64,000 nt of DNA from contig NZ_JWLI01000008.1 of NCBI RefSeq assembly GCF_000813965.1, positions 1-64,000 of the forward strand, written 5' to 3'. The number at the start of each line of letters is the position of its first letter. The first letter of the stretch is position 1. Below are positions 8,480 through 18,916 of this stretch, one piece after another. Both the position numbers and the translations under genes were made by a program. This stretch comes from Leisingera sp. ANG-M7. GTDB lineage: Bacteria; Pseudomonadota; Alphaproteobacteria; Rhodobacterales; Rhodobacteraceae. Under the pieces are notes generated by a model. It was not told the origin of the DNA and did no database searches. It saw only the letters and a list, made by a program, of their open reading frames with translations.

Positions 8480-11056
8480 GTGCAGAAAGATTTCGAACAG
8501 ACCCCGCAGGCCTCGCTGATAACTTCGACAGCTCCCATTGCCACCGCCACCCACGGCGGCCGGGCGAAATGCCTGCAGCGGCTGGTGCGTCTGGACCTGC
8601 CGGTGCCGCGCACTGTGGCGCTGTCGTTTGACGCTGTGCACTCCATCGCCGAAGGGCAGATGCCGGATCTGAATGCGGTGCTGGCCGAATTCGACCCGGA
8701 GGCACTGTTGTGCGTGCGCCCGTCCTCGGAGGATCCGGATTGGGGCGGGCCGGGGGCGATCCTGAACATCGGCATGAACGATGCGCGTTATGTCGACCTG
8801 TGCGACAGTCTGGGGCGGGAGGCCGCGGCGGCGCTCTATCTGCGGTTCGTGCAGTCCTATGCGGTGCATGTGGCGCGGCTGGACCCGGATGTGTTCGACG
8901 ATGTCGAGGACGGCGGCCCGGATGCGCTGAGCGAGATCCTGCATGCCTATGAGGCGGAGACCGACGAGCACTTCCCGCAGGACCCGGGCGAGCAGCTGGC
9001 GGCGGTGCTGCGCTCGATGGCGCGGGCCTGGGAGGGCACCTCGGCGCGGCTGCTGCGCCAGGCCAAGGGGGCGCCGGCCGATGCGGGCCTGGGCCTGGTG
9101 GTGCAGGAGATGATCCCCGGCGTGGGCCAGGGCGAATGCGGATCGGGCGTTTTGCAGCTGGTGAATTCCACCACCGGCATGCCGCAGCTGACCGGGCGCT
9201 ACCTGAGCCAGAGCCAGGGGCGCGATGCGCTGGGGGCTGGGGTTCAGGCGATGTACCTTGCCAAAGATGCGCGCGGGCTGTCACTGGAGGAGCTGGCACC
9301 GGAGGCTTTTGCGGACTTGAAGGCCCACGCGGCGCTGATGCGCAGGAAGCTGCGCGAGGAAATGCAGCTGGAGTTCGTCATTGAGAACGGCCGGGTGCAT
9401 ATCCTGGACGGGGTGCGGGTGGTGCGTTCGGCACAGGCAGCGGTGCGGATTGCCATTGCGCTGGCCGAGGACGGGGTGATCCCCAAGGAAGACGCGCTGA
9501 TGCGCGTGGACGCGCATATCCTGAACGAGCTGCTGCACCGCCAGGTGGCGCCGGACGCCGAGCGGGATGTGATCGGGCGCGGCATTGCCGCAAGCCCCGG
9601 AGCGGCCACGGGCAAGCTGGTTTTTACTGCTGCCGGGGCACAGGCCAGTGCGGCGCGCGGCGAGCCGTGCATTCTGGTGCGCCGGGAGACCTCTCCCGAA
9701 GACGTGCGCGGGATGCATGCGGCGGCCGGCGTGCTGACGGAAAAGGGCGGCATGACCAGCCATGCGGCTGTGATTGGCCGCGGTCTGGGTCTGCCGTGCA
9801 TCGTCGGCGCCTCCAACATGAAGTTCCACAGCAAGCGCAAGATGCTGGAGTCCGCCGATGGCCGGGTATTCAACGCGGGCGACATCATCACCATCGACGG
9901 CAGCAGCGGCCAGGTGCTGGCAGGCCAGCCGCAGATGCTGGAAGCCGCTGAGGACGGGGCGCTGCAGACGCTGCTGGCCTGGGCTGATGAGGCCCGCGAT
10001 ATCGGTATCCGTGCCAATGCGGATACCCCGGAAGATGCTGAAATGGCGCGGAAATTCAACGCCCAGGGTATCGGACTGTGCCGCACGGAGCATATGTTCT
10101 TTGAACCCGGCCGGCTGACGGTGATGCGGGAGATGATCTTTGCCGAGACGCCCTCGGGCCGCGAGGCGGTGCTGGAACGGCTCCTGCCGATGCAGCGCGA
10201 CGACTTCCGCGAGCTGTTCCGGATCATGGAGGGGATGCCGGTCTGCATCCGCCTGTTCGACCCGCCGCTGCACGAGTTCCTGCCTGCCACCAAAACCGGC
10301 CAGCGCGAGCTGTCGGAGGCTTTGGGCATTCCGGTCAGTGATGTGACCCGGCGGGTGGAGGAGATGGACGAGTACAACCCGATGCTGGGCCTGCGCGGGG
10401 TGCGGCTGGGCGTGACGGTGCCGGAAATCTACGACATGCAGGCGCGGGCCATCTTCGAGGCCACGCTGGAAGCCTCGAAATGGGGCGAGCCGGTGGTGCC
10501 GGAGATCATGATCCCGCTGGTCTCGGCCAAACGCGAGGTGGAACTGGTCAAGGCCCGCATCGACGCGGTGGCTGCGGCGGTGAAATCAGAGCGCGGTGAG
10601 GATTTCACTTACAGGCTGGGGGTGATGGTGGAAACGCCGCGCGCGGCGCTGCGGGCGGGGGAGATTTCGCCGCATACGGCCTTCCTCAGCTTCGGCACCA
10701 ACGATCTCACGCAGATGACCTATGGCCTGTCGCGGGATGACGCCGGGCGGTTCATGTCGGAGTATGTGAACCAGGGGGTGTTCCCGGAGGATCCGTTCCA
10801 TGTGCTGGACACCGACGGGGTCGGCGAGCTGTTAAAACTGGGGGTCCAGCGCGGCCGGTCGGAGAACGGCGAGATCACGCTGTCGATCTGCGGCGAGCAT
10901 GGCGGCAACCCCGAATCGATTGCATTTTGCCGTGACGCGGGATTTGATTACGTTTCGTGCTCGCCGTTCCGGGTTCCGGTTGCGCGGTTAGCCGCCGCCC
11001 AGCTGGCGATTGGCAGCAGAACCGGGCAGGTTGCGCCAACTTACCAAAAATATTAG
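8480..11056 (+). CDS. ppdK: Pyruvate, phosphate dikinase (divergent nucleotide-binding domain)
   Basis: PPDK interconverts pyruvate and phosphoenolpyruvate using ATP/Pi and AMP/PPi. This 858-aa protein keeps the phosphohistidine loop (KGGMTSHAA, H428), the PEP-binding barrel motifs (GIGLCRTEHMFFE, EIMIPLV) and the catalytic cysteine (VSCSPFRVP, C827). The N-terminal ATP-grasp part is unusual. The normal GGKGANL loop reads GGRAKCL (residues 26-32), and the usual VRSGA...MPGM block reads VRPSSEDPDWGGPG. The GTG at 8480 has AAGGAG upstream at about 9 nt. A role in gluconeogenesis is likely, but the altered nucleotide site leaves the phosphate donor uncertain. Confidence 0.88.
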   Translation: MQKDFEQTPQASLITSTAPIATATHGGRAKCLQRLVRLDLPVPRTVALSFDAVHSIAEGQMPDLNAVLAEFDPEALLCVRPSSEDPDWGGPGAILNIGMNDARYVDLCDSLGREAAAALYLRFVQSYAVHVARLDPDVFDDVEDGGPDALSEILHAYEAETDEHFPQDPGEQLAAVLRSMARAWEGTSARLLRQAKGAPADAGLGLVVQEMIPGVGQGECGSGVLQLVNSTTGMPQLTGRYLSQSQGRDALGAGVQAMYLAKDARGLSLEELAPEAFADLKAHAALMRRKLREEMQLEFVIENGRVHILDGVRVVRSAQAAVRIAIALAEDGVIPKEDALMRVDAHILNELLHRQVAPDAERDVIGRGIAASPGAATGKLVFTAAGAQASAARGEPCILVRRETSPEDVRGMHAAAGVLTEKGGMTSHAAVIGRGLGLPCIVGASNMKFHSKRKMLESADGRVFNAGDIITIDGSSGQVLAGQPQMLEAAEDGALQTLLAWADEARDIGIRANADTPEDAEMARKFNAQGIGLCRTEHMFFEPGRLTVMREMIFAETPSGREAVLERLLPMQRDDFRELFRIMEGMPVCIRLFDPPLHEFLPATKTGQRELSEALGIPVSDVTRRVEEMDEYNPMLGLRGVRLGVTVPEIYDMQARAIFEATLEASKWGEPVVPEIMIPLVSAKREVELVKARIDAVAAAVKSERGEDFTYRLGVMVETPRAALRAGEISPHTAFLSFGTNDLTQMTYGLSRDDAGRFMSEYVNQGVFPEDPFHVLDTDGVGELLKLGVQRGRSENGEITLSICGEHGGNPESIAFCRDAGFDYVSCSPFRVPVARLAAAQLAIGSRTGQVAPTYQKY

Positions 11057-11107
11057 GAAAATTCAGGGCTTCCAGCTGCCGGAAGCGGTTCTGGCTCTGC
11101 ATACGCG

Positions 11108-11115
11108 TTAACCAT
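11108..11115 (+). promoter_or_regulatory. TTAACCAT, candidate CtrA half-site
   Basis: TTAACCAT matches the CtrA half-site described for alphaproteobacteria. It lies about 115 nt upstream of the cell-wall hydrolase start. An 8-bp match alone is weak evidence. Confidence 0.3.
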
Positions 11116-11228
11116 GCTGTCGCACCCCCGGGCGGCAAGCTGGACGTTCGGGGTCATTTCCTTTAAAGGCTGCGACCGCATGTGGCCGGGGCAACCGGTT
11201 GCAAGCTGCTAGGACGGGGGAACCCTGA

Positions 11229-11885
11229 ATGAAATTGTTGACTATGATTGCCGTGATGGCTGCCACCATCACGATGGGTAAGAGTGTTGCTGCCGAAACC
11301 GGCCTGGATGCGCTGATCGAGCGTGAGCAGGCCAGTCTCAACGCGGTACCTGCGCGGAAGTTCAGCGGATTTTTCGGATTCCGCTCCAATCCGTTCAAGA
11401 ACCGCAAGACCAGCACGCAACAGGTGGAGTACTCAAAAGCCTGGCTGGATTCCCAGCCCAAAGCGACCGGTGGCGAACAATTCGCCTGCCTGGCCGAGGC
11501 GTTGTACTTCGAGGCACGCGGCGAGACCGTGAAAGGCCAGTTTGCGGTGGCCGAGGTGATCCTGAACCGGGTCCAGAGCGAACAGTTCCCGAACACGCCT
11601 TGCGGGGTGATCAATCAGGGGACCGGGCGCAAGTACCAGTGCCAGTTCACCTACACCTGCGACGGCTACGAGGAAGTGATCCGCGAGAAGAAGGCGTATC
11701 AGCGGGTGGCCAAGGTGGCGCGTGCGGCACTGGACGGGCTGAAATCGGAACTGACTGCAGGTGCGACCTACTATCATACCACCGCGGTGCGCCCGCGCTG
11801 GAGCCGCACCTTCACAAATACCACGCGCATTGGTGTGCACCTGTTCTACCGCGACGACCGCTACCAGACCGCGATGAGCAACTGA
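11229..11885 (+). CDS. Cell wall hydrolase, SleB/Hydrolase_2 type
   Basis: A 218-aa exported protein. The first 22 residues form a signal peptide (ends SVAAE). Residues 85-210 match the SleB-type hydrolase domain, with CLAEALYFEARGE (candidate catalytic E95), VILNRV, the Cys-containing PCGVINQ and CQFTYTCDG segments, and GATYYHT near the C-terminus. It probably cleaves peptidoglycan in the periplasm, as in germination or division hydrolases of this family. The gene stands alone after ppdK, and a possible CtrA half-site precedes it. Confidence 0.9.
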   Translation: MKLLTMIAVMAATITMGKSVAAETGLDALIEREQASLNAVPARKFSGFFGFRSNPFKNRKTSTQQVEYSKAWLDSQPKATGGEQFACLAEALYFEARGETVKGQFAVAEVILNRVQSEQFPNTPCGVINQGTGRKYQCQFTYTCDGYEEVIREKKAYQRVAKVARAALDGLKSELTAGATYYHTTAVRPRWSRTFTNTTRIGVHLFYRDDRYQTAMSN

Positions 11886-12014
11886 TGGCTTGAAGGCGGC
11901 ATGAATGTGCCGCTTTCTGCTACTGGCATGGCGTATGCGGGACTGTTAAGAAGCCGCTGAAAGTCTATTGTTGGGACCCACACCTGACACAGCCAGCCAA
12001 AGGCCCGTTCTCCA

Positions 12015-12935
12015 ATGCCCTCTGAAATCCGTCTCGCCTTTGCGCATCCGTCCGAGCGTTCGATGGCCACTGCCGCGCCGGGCCTGCTGGACCGTATTTC
12101 ACTGCGCGATCATACAGTCGAGGTGGAGATCGGCGCGTTCCAGGCGGAGCGCGGCACCACCCAGCGGATCAGCTTCAACGTGGTGGTCGAAATCGCGCCG
12201 CTGCCCAAGGACCTGGACGACGATGTCGACCGGATCCTGTCCTATGACAAGCTGACCGAAGCCATCGCCCATGAATTGGCGGCGGAACGGCTGAACCTTC
12301 TGGAGACCCTGGCAGAGCGCGTGGCCGAGCGGATCCTGCTGGAGCATCAGGCGGTGCGCGCCTTCGTTCGGATCGAGAAGCTGGACCGCGGTCCCGGCGC
12401 GCTGGGCGTCGAAGTGGTGCGCTCCAAGGATCAGATCACCCATCTGGCAGAGGAACAGGACCGCCCGCATCCGCGGCTGATGTATCTGTCCAATGCTGCC
12501 ATCGAGAGTGGCAATCTGACCACCTGGATTGACCAGATGGAATGCCGCAAGCGGCCGCTGATCCTGTGCGTCGGGACGCACCCGCTGGCGGTGCCCGAGA
12601 CGGGGCACAAATGGACCCAGCGGCGGATCGACCTTTTGGCGATTGAACAGAATGCCTGGCGCCTTGCGGCCAAGGATGACCGCTGCGTCGTGGTGTCGAC
12701 CCGGACCGAGCTGGACTGGGCGATGAAGAACGGCCAGATCTGCGTCTGGGCGCCGTCCAAGATCGTGCTGGATGCGGTGGACGGCCCTTCGGCGCCGCCC
12801 TCGAATTCTGTGGCGCTGGCCGCCTGGTTTGCGGCGACGTTTGAAGCTGGCGAGATGATTGTGCTTGGCGGGGATTTGCCTGATAATCCCGGTGTCCCCT
12901 TGCGGGCCGTCAGCGTGGAGCAAGCACAACTGTGA
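12015..12935 (+). CDS. folB: Dihydroneopterin aldolase with extra C-terminal kinase-like domain
   Basis: Residues 25-135 are a FolB domain (ISLRDHTVEVEIGAFQAERG, LSYDKLTEAIAHEL, LLETLAERVAERIL, catalytic-type K122), which converts dihydroneopterin to 6-hydroxymethyl-dihydropterin in folate synthesis. At 306 aa the protein is more than twice the usual FolB length. Residues 165-290 (RPLILCVGTHPL, GQICVWAPSKIVL, SVALAAWFAATFEAGEMIVL) resemble the amino-acid-kinase fold rather than a second FolB copy; this is my inference. The end overlaps folP by 4 nt, so the two are translationally coupled. Confidence 0.85.
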   Translation: MPSEIRLAFAHPSERSMATAAPGLLDRISLRDHTVEVEIGAFQAERGTTQRISFNVVVEIAPLPKDLDDDVDRILSYDKLTEAIAHELAAERLNLLETLAERVAERILLEHQAVRAFVRIEKLDRGPGALGVEVVRSKDQITHLAEEQDRPHPRLMYLSNAAIESGNLTTWIDQMECRKRPLILCVGTHPLAVPETGHKWTQRRIDLLAIEQNAWRLAAKDDRCVVVSTRTELDWAMKNGQICVWAPSKIVLDAVDGPSAPPSNSVALAAWFAATFEAGEMIVLGGDLPDNPGVPLRAVSVEQAQL

Positions 12936-13927
12936 CATATTACCGGCCGTTGGTTCAGCACGGCGACGCGCGTCCCGAAGGCGCGGTTCCGCTGGCAGGC
13001 AGTTCCTTGTGGTTCACCGAGGTTGAGATCCTCAGCCGCGATGCGCCGCCGCGGATTGTGCCTGCCGGTCTGGTGCCTGAGATGGAGCGCCGCCGCCTGA
13101 GCGCGCGGCGCGCGTCGATTGCCGGGCTGGATATGACCCAGCCGCAGATCATGGGCATTCTGAATGTGACGCCGGACAGTTTCTCGGACGGCGGCAAACA
13201 TGCCGGTATCGAGGCTGGAAAGGCCGCAGCGCTGCAGATGGTGGCTGATGGCGCCACGATCATTGACGTGGGCGGCGAATCCACCCGTCCGGGGGCTGAT
13301 GAGGTTCCCGAGGCCGAGGAAATCGAGCGCACGGCGCCGGTGATCGCGGCCATTCGCGCCGAATGCCCGGTGCCGGTCTCCATTGATACCCGCAAGGCCA
13401 CGGTCGGCATGGAGGCGCTGGAGGCGGGGGCGAACCTGCTGAATGATGTCTCGGGCTTCACGTTTGATCCGGCGCTGGCGCCGCTGGCGGCGCAGGCCAG
13501 CGTGCCGGTCTGCGTCATGCATGCCCAGGGCGACCCGGCCACCATGCAGGACGATCCGCAATACGGAAATGTGCTGCTGGATGTTTATGACTTCCTGAGC
13601 GATCAGATCGACCGGCTGGAAGCCATCGGCGTGGTGCGCGAGCAGATCGTGGTTGATCCGGGCATCGGGTTCGGCAAGACGCAGGAACACAATTTGACGC
13701 TGCTGCGCAATCTCAGCCTGTTTCACGGGCTTGGCTGCCCGGTGCTGCTGGGGGTGTCGCGCAAGAAATTCATCGGCACCATCGGCGATGCGCCGCGCGC
13801 AGATGCAAGGGCGCCGGGGTCGATTGCGGTAGGGCTTGCAGCGCTGGCGCAAGGCGTGCAATTCCTGCGGGTGCATGACGTGGCTGAGACGGTTCAGGCC
13901 CTGCGGCTTTGGCAGGCGGTCCGGTAA
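12932..13927 (+). CDS. folP: Dihydropteroate synthase
   Basis: Condenses hydroxymethyl-dihydropterin pyrophosphate with p-aminobenzoate and is the target of sulfonamides. The 331-aa protein has an N-terminal extension of about 65 residues before the TIM barrel. The barrel shows [49 protein letters not shown] and [11 protein letters not shown]. The GTG at 12932 overlaps the folB stop (GTGA). It is followed 23 nt later by glmM, so folB-folP-glmM form an operon. Confidence 0.97.
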   Translation: MTYYRPLVQHGDARPEGAVPLAGSSLWFTEVEILSRDAPPRIVPAGLVPEMERRRLSARRASIAGLDMTQPQIMGILNVTPDSFSDGGKHAGIEAGKAAALQMVADGATIIDVGGESTRPGADEVPEAEEIERTAPVIAAIRAECPVPVSIDTRKATVGMEALEAGANLLNDVSGFTFDPALAPLAAQASVPVCVMHAQGDPATMQDDPQYGNVLLDVYDFLSDQIDRLEAIGVVREQIVVDPGIGFGKTQEHNLTLLRNLSLFHGLGCPVLLGVSRKKFIGTIGDAPRADARAPGSIAVGLAALAQGVQFLRVHDVAETVQALRLWQAVR

Positions 13928-13950
13928 GGCCTTATTGGCAGGAAAGCATA

Positions 13951-15297
13951 ATGCGGAAACTCTTTGGAACCGATGGCGTGCGCGGCACCGCCAATATCCA
14001 TCCCATGACCGCGGAGATGGCGCTGCGCATTGGCGCGGCGGTGGGGCGATATTTCCGTCGCGATGGCACTGGTGTGCACCGGGTGGTGATCGGCAAGGAC
14101 ACCCGGCTGTCCGGCTATATGTTTGAAAACGCGCTGACGGCAGGGCTGACCTCGACCGGCATGAACGTGCTGCTGCTGGGCCCGGTGCCGACGCCGGCCG
14201 TGGGGCTGATGACGCGCTCGATGCGGGCGGACCTTGGCGTGATGATCTCAGCCAGCCATAACCCGTCCGAGGACAATGGCATCAAATTCTTCGGCCCTGA
14301 CGGTTTCAAACTGTCGGACAGCGCCGAGATGGAGATCGAGGCGCTGGTGGAAACAGGGGTTGAACCGGCGAAGGCTGTTAACATCGGACGCGCCAAGCGG
14401 ATTGACGATGCCCGGTTCCGCTATGGCGAGCGGGTCAAAAGCTCCTTGCCGCGCAATCTGGGCCTCAACGGGCTGAAGGTGGTGATCGACTGCGCCAATG
14501 GCGCGGCGCACCGGACCGCGCCCGAGGTCCTGTGGGAACTGGGTGCCGAGGTGATCCCGGTGGGTGTTGCGCCTGATGGCCTGAATATCAACCGCGGTTG
14601 CGGCTCGACCCATCCGCAGGCCGCGGCTGAGGCGGTGGTGGCGCATGGGGCGCATGTCGGGATCTGCCTGGATGGCGATGCCGACCGGGTGATCCTGATT
14701 GACGAGACCGGCACGGTGGCGGATGGCGACCAGCTGATGGCGCTGCTGGCCAGCCGCTGGGCCGACGAAGGTCTTTTGACCGGCGGGGCGCTGGTTGCAA
14801 CCGTGATGTCGAACCTTGGTCTGGAACGGTTCCTGGAGGGCAAGGGCCTGGGGCTGGAGCGCACATCCGTCGGTGACCGTTATGTGGTCGAGCGGATGCG
14901 CGAGGGCGGGTTCAACCTGGGCGGTGAGCAATCCGGCCATATCGTGATGAGCGATTATGCCACCACCGGCGACGGGCTGATGGCGGGGCTGCATTTCCTG
15001 GCGGCGATGGTGCAGACCGGCCGGAAGGCGTCAGAGCTGGCGCATCAGTTTGAAACCGTGCCGCAGCGGCTGCGCAACGTGCGGTTCCAGGCGGGCCAGG
15101 TACCGCTGGAGGATGCGCGCGTGCAGGAGGCGATTGCCGCGGCCGAAAAGATGCTGGATGGCCAGGGGCGGCTTTTGATCCGCAAATCCGGCACCGAGCC
15201 TTTGGTGCGGGTGATGGCGGAATGCGAGGATGCCGGGCTGATGACGCTTGCGGTCGACAGCGTGGTGGCCGCAGTTGAGGCTGCCGTCGCGGAGTAA
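13951..15297 (+). CDS. glmM: Phosphoglucosamine mutase
   Basis: Converts glucosamine-6-phosphate to glucosamine-1-phosphate for UDP-GlcNAc, peptidoglycan and LPS synthesis. The 448-aa protein starts with [11 protein letters not shown]. It carries the active-site phosphoserine loop ISASHNP (S102), the magnesium loop LDGDADR and the phosphate-binding [11 protein letters not shown] near the C-terminus. The length is normal. The ATG at 13951 is preferred over the upstream in-frame start at 13909, which lies inside folP. It is third in the folB-folP-glmM operon. Confidence 0.98.
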   Translation: MRKLFGTDGVRGTANIHPMTAEMALRIGAAVGRYFRRDGTGVHRVVIGKDTRLSGYMFENALTAGLTSTGMNVLLLGPVPTPAVGLMTRSMRADLGVMISASHNPSEDNGIKFFGPDGFKLSDSAEMEIEALVETGVEPAKAVNIGRAKRIDDARFRYGERVKSSLPRNLGLNGLKVVIDCANGAAHRTAPEVLWELGAEVIPVGVAPDGLNINRGCGSTHPQAAAEAVVAHGAHVGICLDGDADRVILIDETGTVADGDQLMALLASRWADEGLLTGGALVATVMSNLGLERFLEGKGLGLERTSVGDRYVVERMREGGFNLGGEQSGHIVMSDYATTGDGLMAGLHFLAAMVQTGRKASELAHQFETVPQRLRNVRFQAGQVPLEDARVQEAIAAAEKMLDGQGRLLIRKSGTEPLVRVMAECEDAGLMTLAVDSVVAAVEAAVAE

Positions 15298-15308
15298 AAC
15301 CCGGAGGG

Positions 15309-16214
15309 TCAGCCGCCTTTGCCAAACAGGCGCCTCAGCTTGCCGAGCTGGCTGAGGCCCAGGCCGCCCAGGATCATCACCATCGCAAGCAGCATCGAAG
15401 GCGGCAGCTCCTCGCCAAGGAACACCGCGCCCAGCACCACCGCCCAGACCGGCACCTGGTAATTGGTGAGGGTCATGAAGGTGGGGCCGGCTTCGCGCAC
15501 CACGATCACCCGCAGCAGGTTGGCGGCGGCGGTGGGGATCAGGCCGAGGATGGCGGCAATCAGCAGCGTTCTTGTGTCCGGCATCACCGGCGGGCCTTCG
15601 GCCGCCCAGGCAGCCGGGAAGATTATGAAACTGCCGATCACCAGCAGAACAGCGGCCAGCCCCACGGGGTCCACCGGCGGCAGGCGGCGGGTCAGGATGG
15701 AGCTTACCGAATAACAGGCGGCGGCTGACAGGCAGGCGGCGCGGCCATAGGCCTCCAGTTCGGCGCCGCTGGTCTCAAACGCCTTGCCGCCAATCAGCAG
15801 CGCAACACCGGCAAAGCCGATGCAGAAACCGATGAGGCGGCGCAGGGTCATTTGCTCGCCGGGGACAAAGACATGCGCCAGCGGCAGCACCATCAGCGGG
15901 ATAGCCGCCATGCTGACGCCGGTAAAACCGGAGGAGACATGCTGCTGGCCCCAGGAGATCAGCATGAAGGGCAGGGCGGTGCTGAGGATCCCGATCAGGA
16001 TCAGCGACGGCCAGTTGGCCTCGCCCCGAAACAGTTTGAACCCGCGCCAGCCCCAGACCGCACAGAGCAAGAGCGCGGCAAAGCCGATCCGGCTGGCCGC
16101 CAGCCAGAACGGGGTGATGCCGTCCAGCGCCAGCTTGATCAGTAGAAACGTCCCGCCCCAGACAAAGCCGAGGGTGGCGATCATCAGCCAGTAGCGCGGT
16201 GCGATATCGGGCAT
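15309..16214 (-). CDS. EamA/DMT family transporter
   Basis: A 301-aa inner-membrane protein with about ten hydrophobic segments in two EamA-type repeats (first LGFVWGGTFLL, second about 150-285), typical of drug/metabolite exporters. The substrate is unknown. The ATG at 16214 has a GAGGG motif upstream and is preferred over an in-frame GTG at 16235. It converges on glmM and is a tandem relative of the next gene, with the shared motif (N)YQVPVWAVVLGAVFLGE near the C-terminus. Confidence 0.9.
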   Translation of the reverse strand: MPDIAPRYWLMIATLGFVWGGTFLLIKLALDGITPFWLAASRIGFAALLLCAVWGWRGFKLFRGEANWPSLILIGILSTALPFMLISWGQQHVSSGFTGVSMAAIPLMVLPLAHVFVPGEQMTLRRLIGFCIGFAGVALLIGGKAFETSGAELEAYGRAACLSAAACYSVSSILTRRLPPVDPVGLAAVLLVIGSFIIFPAAWAAEGPPVMPDTRTLLIAAILGLIPTAAANLLRVIVVREAGPTFMTLTNYQVPVWAVVLGAVFLGEELPPSMLLAMVMILGGLGLSQLGKLRRLFGKGG

Positions 16215-16307
16215 GGGTCCCTCGTGCCGGTTCACCGCGCGACATGACCCCGCCGGGCGGGCGGGGTCAATGGCAATTGCTTTGTTATCGATCGAACAGT
16301 TCGCGCT

Positions 16308-17216
16308 TCATGCCACGCGCGGGCGGCGGCTGCGGCTGAGCAGGAGGCCGCCGAGGATCAGCGCCAGCGCGGCAAACAGCTGCGGCGGCAGGGTTTCGCC
16401 CAAGAGGGCCGCGCCGAAGATCACCGACCAGACCGGCACTTGGTAGTTCACGGTGGAAAGGAACGCGGGGCCTGCGCTGCGGGCAACCTGCACCAGAAGT
16501 ACCTGAGCGAGCGCGGTTGGTAAAAGGCCAAGGTAGATCACGGCGCCAAGCGGCAGGGCGGCGGGCAGCTCAGGCACGCCCTCAGCCCAGAGCGCGGCGG
16601 GGGTCATCATGGCGGCGCCGCACAGGAGGGCTGCGGCGGAAAGCGACAGCATGTTCACCTGCGGGCAGAGCCGGGTGATGATCGAGCCGATGGCATAGCA
16701 GAGCGAAGCGCCGAGGCAGGCAAGGCGGGCCAGCGATTCAAAATCGGTGCCGGCGGAGCGGAAGGCGTCGAGCCCGATCAGCACCACCACGCCGGCAAAA
16801 CCGATCACGAAGCTGATGGTGCGGCGCAGGGTCATATGCTCGCCCGGCACCAGCAGATGCGCCAGCGGCAGCACAAACAGCGGCACCACGGCCATGCAGA
16901 CCCCGGCAAAGCCGCTGGCCACGTAAGTTTGCCCCCAGCTGAGCAGGGTGAAGGGCAGCGCGTTGGTGAAGAAGCCCATGCCGATAGCGCAGGCCCAGAT
17001 GATACGGCCTTCGCGCGTTCGCGGCGAAGGCAGACCGATGCCCATGGCATAGACCACGCTCAGGAGGCACAGCGCGCCGATGGAGATCCTGAGCGCGGCG
17101 ATGGTCATTGGCGGGAAGCCCCGCAGCGCCAGCGACACCGCCATGAAAGAGGCGCCCCAGATCACGCCGAGGAAGAGGAGCTTGGCCCAATTGGCGGCGC
17201 CGGGAGTGTCTGGCAT
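16308..17216 (-). CDS. EamA/DMT family transporter (paralogue of neighbour)
   Basis: A 302-aa membrane protein with ten predicted hydrophobic helices in two EamA repeats (LGVIWGASFMAVSLAL at the start, NYQVPVWSVIFGAALLGE near the end). It is clearly related to the gene at 15309-16214, suggesting a local duplication. It lies 93 nt upstream of that gene on the same strand. The substrate cannot be predicted. The Rho-independent terminator of ilvC lies immediately upstream, so it probably has its own promoter. Confidence 0.9.
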   Translation of the reverse strand: MPDTPGAANWAKLLFLGVIWGASFMAVSLALRGFPPMTIAALRISIGALCLLSVVYAMGIGLPSPRTREGRIIWACAIGMGFFTNALPFTLLSWGQTYVASGFAGVCMAVVPLFVLPLAHLLVPGEHMTLRRTISFVIGFAGVVVLIGLDAFRSAGTDFESLARLACLGASLCYAIGSIITRLCPQVNMLSLSAAALLCGAAMMTPAALWAEGVPELPAALPLGAVIYLGLLPTALAQVLLVQVARSAGPAFLSTVNYQVPVWSVIFGAALLGETLPPQLFAALALILGGLLLSRSRRPRVA

Positions 17217-17240
17217 CGGATAACCTCAATGAAATAAATG

Positions 17241-17269
17241 AAAAAGGGCGCCCCAAGTTGGAGCGCCCT
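17241..17269 (-). terminator. Rho-independent terminator of ilvC
   Basis: On the minus strand AGGGCGC (17269-17263) pairs with GCGCCCT (17251-17245) and is followed directly by TTTTT. The stem lies 37 nt downstream of the ilvC stop codon. Confidence 0.85.
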
Positions 17270-17305
17270 GCAGAGGTAAGGTCAGCGGATGGTTCCGCGG
17301 GCGCC

Positions 17306-18361
<1,056 letters not shown>

Positions 18362-18425
18362 TCATAGGCATGTGGGCGGGGAAGGCGATTGCTGGTGCGC
18401 ATAAATTCCACAGTTTCTTTGCGGT

Positions 18426-18445
18426 AGTCATTCGTCATTTTGACT
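18426..18445. promoter_or_regulatory. Candidate Lrp operator between ilvC and the lrp pair
   Basis: AGTCA (18426-18430) and TGACT (18441-18445) form an inverted repeat with a 10-nt spacer, just ahead of the first Lrp-type gene and in the region divergent to ilvC. This is a positional inference only. Confidence 0.3.
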
Positions 18446-18460
18446 GATAGTGAAGAAATC

Positions 18461-18916
18461 ATGCTTGATGATCTGGACCGGCGCATTCTGCGCTATATGC
18501 AAGGCGACCCGGAGCAATCGATTCCGGATCTGGCCGAACGGCTGGGGCTTACGGCCTCGCGCCTGTCGCGGCGGCTGGAGAAGCTGCGCGAGGCGCGCGT
18601 GATCCTTGGGCAGCGGGCGGTGATCGACTGGCGGGCTTTGGGCTATGAGGTCGAGGTGTCGCTGCGGGTGACGCTGGACAAGACCAATCCGCGCGCCTTT
18701 GACGAGTTCATCGAGGCGGCCCGCGGCATTGCCGAGGTGATCGAGATCCAGACCTTTCTGGGCCAGGTGGATGTGCGGCTTTCGGTAATTGCGCGGGACA
18801 TGCCGCATTACCAGCAGATCTACCGTGCCGCCATTTTGAACCTGCCGCATATCACCGACATTGAGGCGCTGATGCATGTGGCGCGGATCAAGTCGGACGA
18901 GGTGCTGCCTGTATGA
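18461..18916 (+). CDS. Lrp/AsnC family transcriptional regulator (first of pair)
   Basis: A 151-aa regulator. The N-terminal winged helix-turn-helix covers about residues 5-55 (DRRILRYMQGDPEQSIPDLAERLGL), and the C-terminal RAM effector domain covers 65-145. The ATG at 18461 is the natural start, since the in-frame TTG at 18440 is less likely. It is divergent from ilvC and overlaps the next Lrp gene by 4 nt (ATGA). The location suggests control of branched-chain amino acid genes or of itself. Confidence 0.93.
   Translation: MLDDLDRRILRYMQGDPEQSIPDLAERLGLTASRLSRRLEKLREARVILGQRAVIDWRALGYEVEVSLRVTLDKTNPRAFDEFIEAARGIAEVIEIQTFLGQVDVRLSVIARDMPHYQQIYRAAILNLPHITDIEALMHVARIKSDEVLPV

Noticed and set aside
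6029-8971. 980-codon ORF on the minus strand
   Set aside because: It is antisense to glyS and the start of ppdK, which are certain genes.
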